Shown here: in pieces, positions 34,105 through 34,869 of the stretch | How the letters are laid out: each line of letters begins with the position of its first letter | Position numbering within the stretch: the first letter of the stretch is position 1 | From: Lingula anatina | Lineage: Eukaryota; Brachiopoda; Lingulata; Lingulida; Lingulidae | Reading direction: 5' to 3' | Assembly: GCF_001039355.2 (NCBI RefSeq) | Contig: NW_019773970.1 | Coordinates: forward strand, 21,282-56,150 | DNA: 34,869 nucleotides | Position numbers and translations under genes: made by a program | Notes under the pieces: generated by a model | Told to the model about the DNA's origin: nothing | The model's input: only the letters and a program-made list of their open reading frames with translations | Databases searched by the model: none

Positions 34105-34608
34105 ATGAACCCCAATCGTGTTACTCCGACAGACATACCAAAGGGGAACTTTGGTGACGAAGCAACTAAAGATTCTGAAATTGACCAGACGTCTTCGACG
34201 CAAGAGAAATTAGCCACATTTGCAGGCGAGGTTAGTATTCTGGGATTAAAACAATCCACCAACCCCAAGTATTCTCCAATAAGACGTTTGATCTGGCTGT
34301 GCTTCGTTTTAATAGGATTTGGCTTCTTAATCTTCCACCTGAAGAACCGATTTGACTACTACCTCTCTAACCCGGCAACCTTAAACATGGAGGTTGTTCC
34401 AAACGACACTCTGGTGTTTCCTGCGATCACCATCTGTAACAGCAGTCCGTTAAAGGCTAGCAACTTGGCTGCCAATAACGAGAGTGAGTTAGGAAATATT
34501 TTCAGTCCATTTGTAAACGTTGACTGGTCGCAGTATAACCTTAGCCATATCAATTGGACCGATTTCCACATGAGAAATGGTTTCCAACTTGAGGAATTAT
34601 TATTTTGG
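34105..34608 (+). CDS. DEG/ENaC channel paralogue, exon 1 only (168 codons), continues beyond window
   Basis: ATG at 34105; the exon ends at a GTAAGT donor in phase 0, the same position and phase as exon 1 of the upstream channel. Residues align closely from FAGEVSILGLKQS through IRRLIWLCFVLIGFGFLI (TM1), NRFDYYLSNPAT, DTLVFPAITICNSSPLKA, to HINWTDFHMRNGFQ; roughly 60% identity by eye. The N-terminal tail is shorter (about 45 residues before the conserved block) and differs in sequence. The Leu-Gly in place of His-Gly is shared. Later exons, including TM2, should lie 3' of the window, so filter residues cannot be compared. Confidence 0.9.
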
Positions 34609-34869
34609 GTAAGTTAATAACATTCTACGTGAACCGGTGTGACAGGAATGGTAGACCGCTAGGAAACGTAGTCCGTTCCTCATTACTTTAATCAGGTGAC
34701 ATTCCTTCCATAGTTGAACCCCAATACTTCGACTTTCACAAACCTGTACTAATCACATGTACTGTAAGTGAGACCAGACTTTCAACCCTAGGGTTATCAT
34801 TCGTGTTACACCGCACTATTCCGCGTAGGTTTTGATTTATATATATATATATAAAGCTCTATTTATAGC
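34609..34869. other. Start of intron 1 of the second DEG/ENaC gene
   Basis: Intronic sequence with a TATATA repeat at about 34838-34852; nothing else seen. Confidence 0.7.

Noticed and set aside
1-34869. tRNA or rRNA genes and CRISPR arrays
   Set aside because: No B-box-like GGTTCGAATCC context with a cloverleaf, no rRNA-like block and no spaced repeat array was seen.

Overview
The window is animal nuclear DNA. It has short coding exons with GT-AG introns, long AT-rich introns and spacers, many microsatellites and small inverted-repeat transposons, and gene families typical of a marine invertebrate: fibrinogen-related protein, EGF-bearing secreted protein, DEG/ENaC channels. I lean towards a lophotrochozoan (mollusc, brachiopod or annelid), with amphioxus as an alternative. 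One pointer is a TTAA-flanked AGGGATAATAACTC-type element of a kind I associate with molluscs. The sequence alone does not settle the species.

All confident genes are on the + strand and were rebuilt exon by exon from splice sites, reading phase and protein motifs. (1) Bases 1-69 and about 5635-5797 are two near-identical copies of one terminal coding exon plus 3' UTR, of unknown family. (2) Bases 6827-8710 are a complete four-exon gene for a 248-aa secreted fibrinogen-domain lectin. (3) Bases 13143-27309 are a 17-exon gene for a secreted protein of about 715 aa. It has a large N-terminal region of linked beta-rich, cysteine-containing modules, one EGF domain, and a duplicated new-looking cysteine module at the C-terminus. 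(4) Bases 28535-32820 are a complete six-exon DEG/ENaC channel of 474 aa. (5) Bases 34105-34608 are exon 1 of a tandem DEG/ENaC paralogue that continues past the window.

Bases 502-5600 and 8711-13142 hold no recognised gene. They contain diverged repeats, a 39-bp palindromic minisatellite, a LINE 3' fragment and several MITEs. Introns carry further MITEs, a 1181-bp Tc1-like transposon with perfect TA target duplications (in the channel gene), and a decayed Tc1-like relic.

The most notable structure is a direct tandem duplication of about 2.07 kb (about 17.11-19.19 and 19.20-21.26 kb) covering exons 8 and 9 of the large secreted gene. Reading phase forbids using both copies in series. A single n lies at the junction and a 173-base N gap ends the second copy. 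It is therefore either an uncollapsed haplotype in the assembly or a mutually exclusive exon pair. The channel gene also departs from its family at three gating or selectivity positions. No operon-like relation exists; the genes share only an extracellular or membrane theme.
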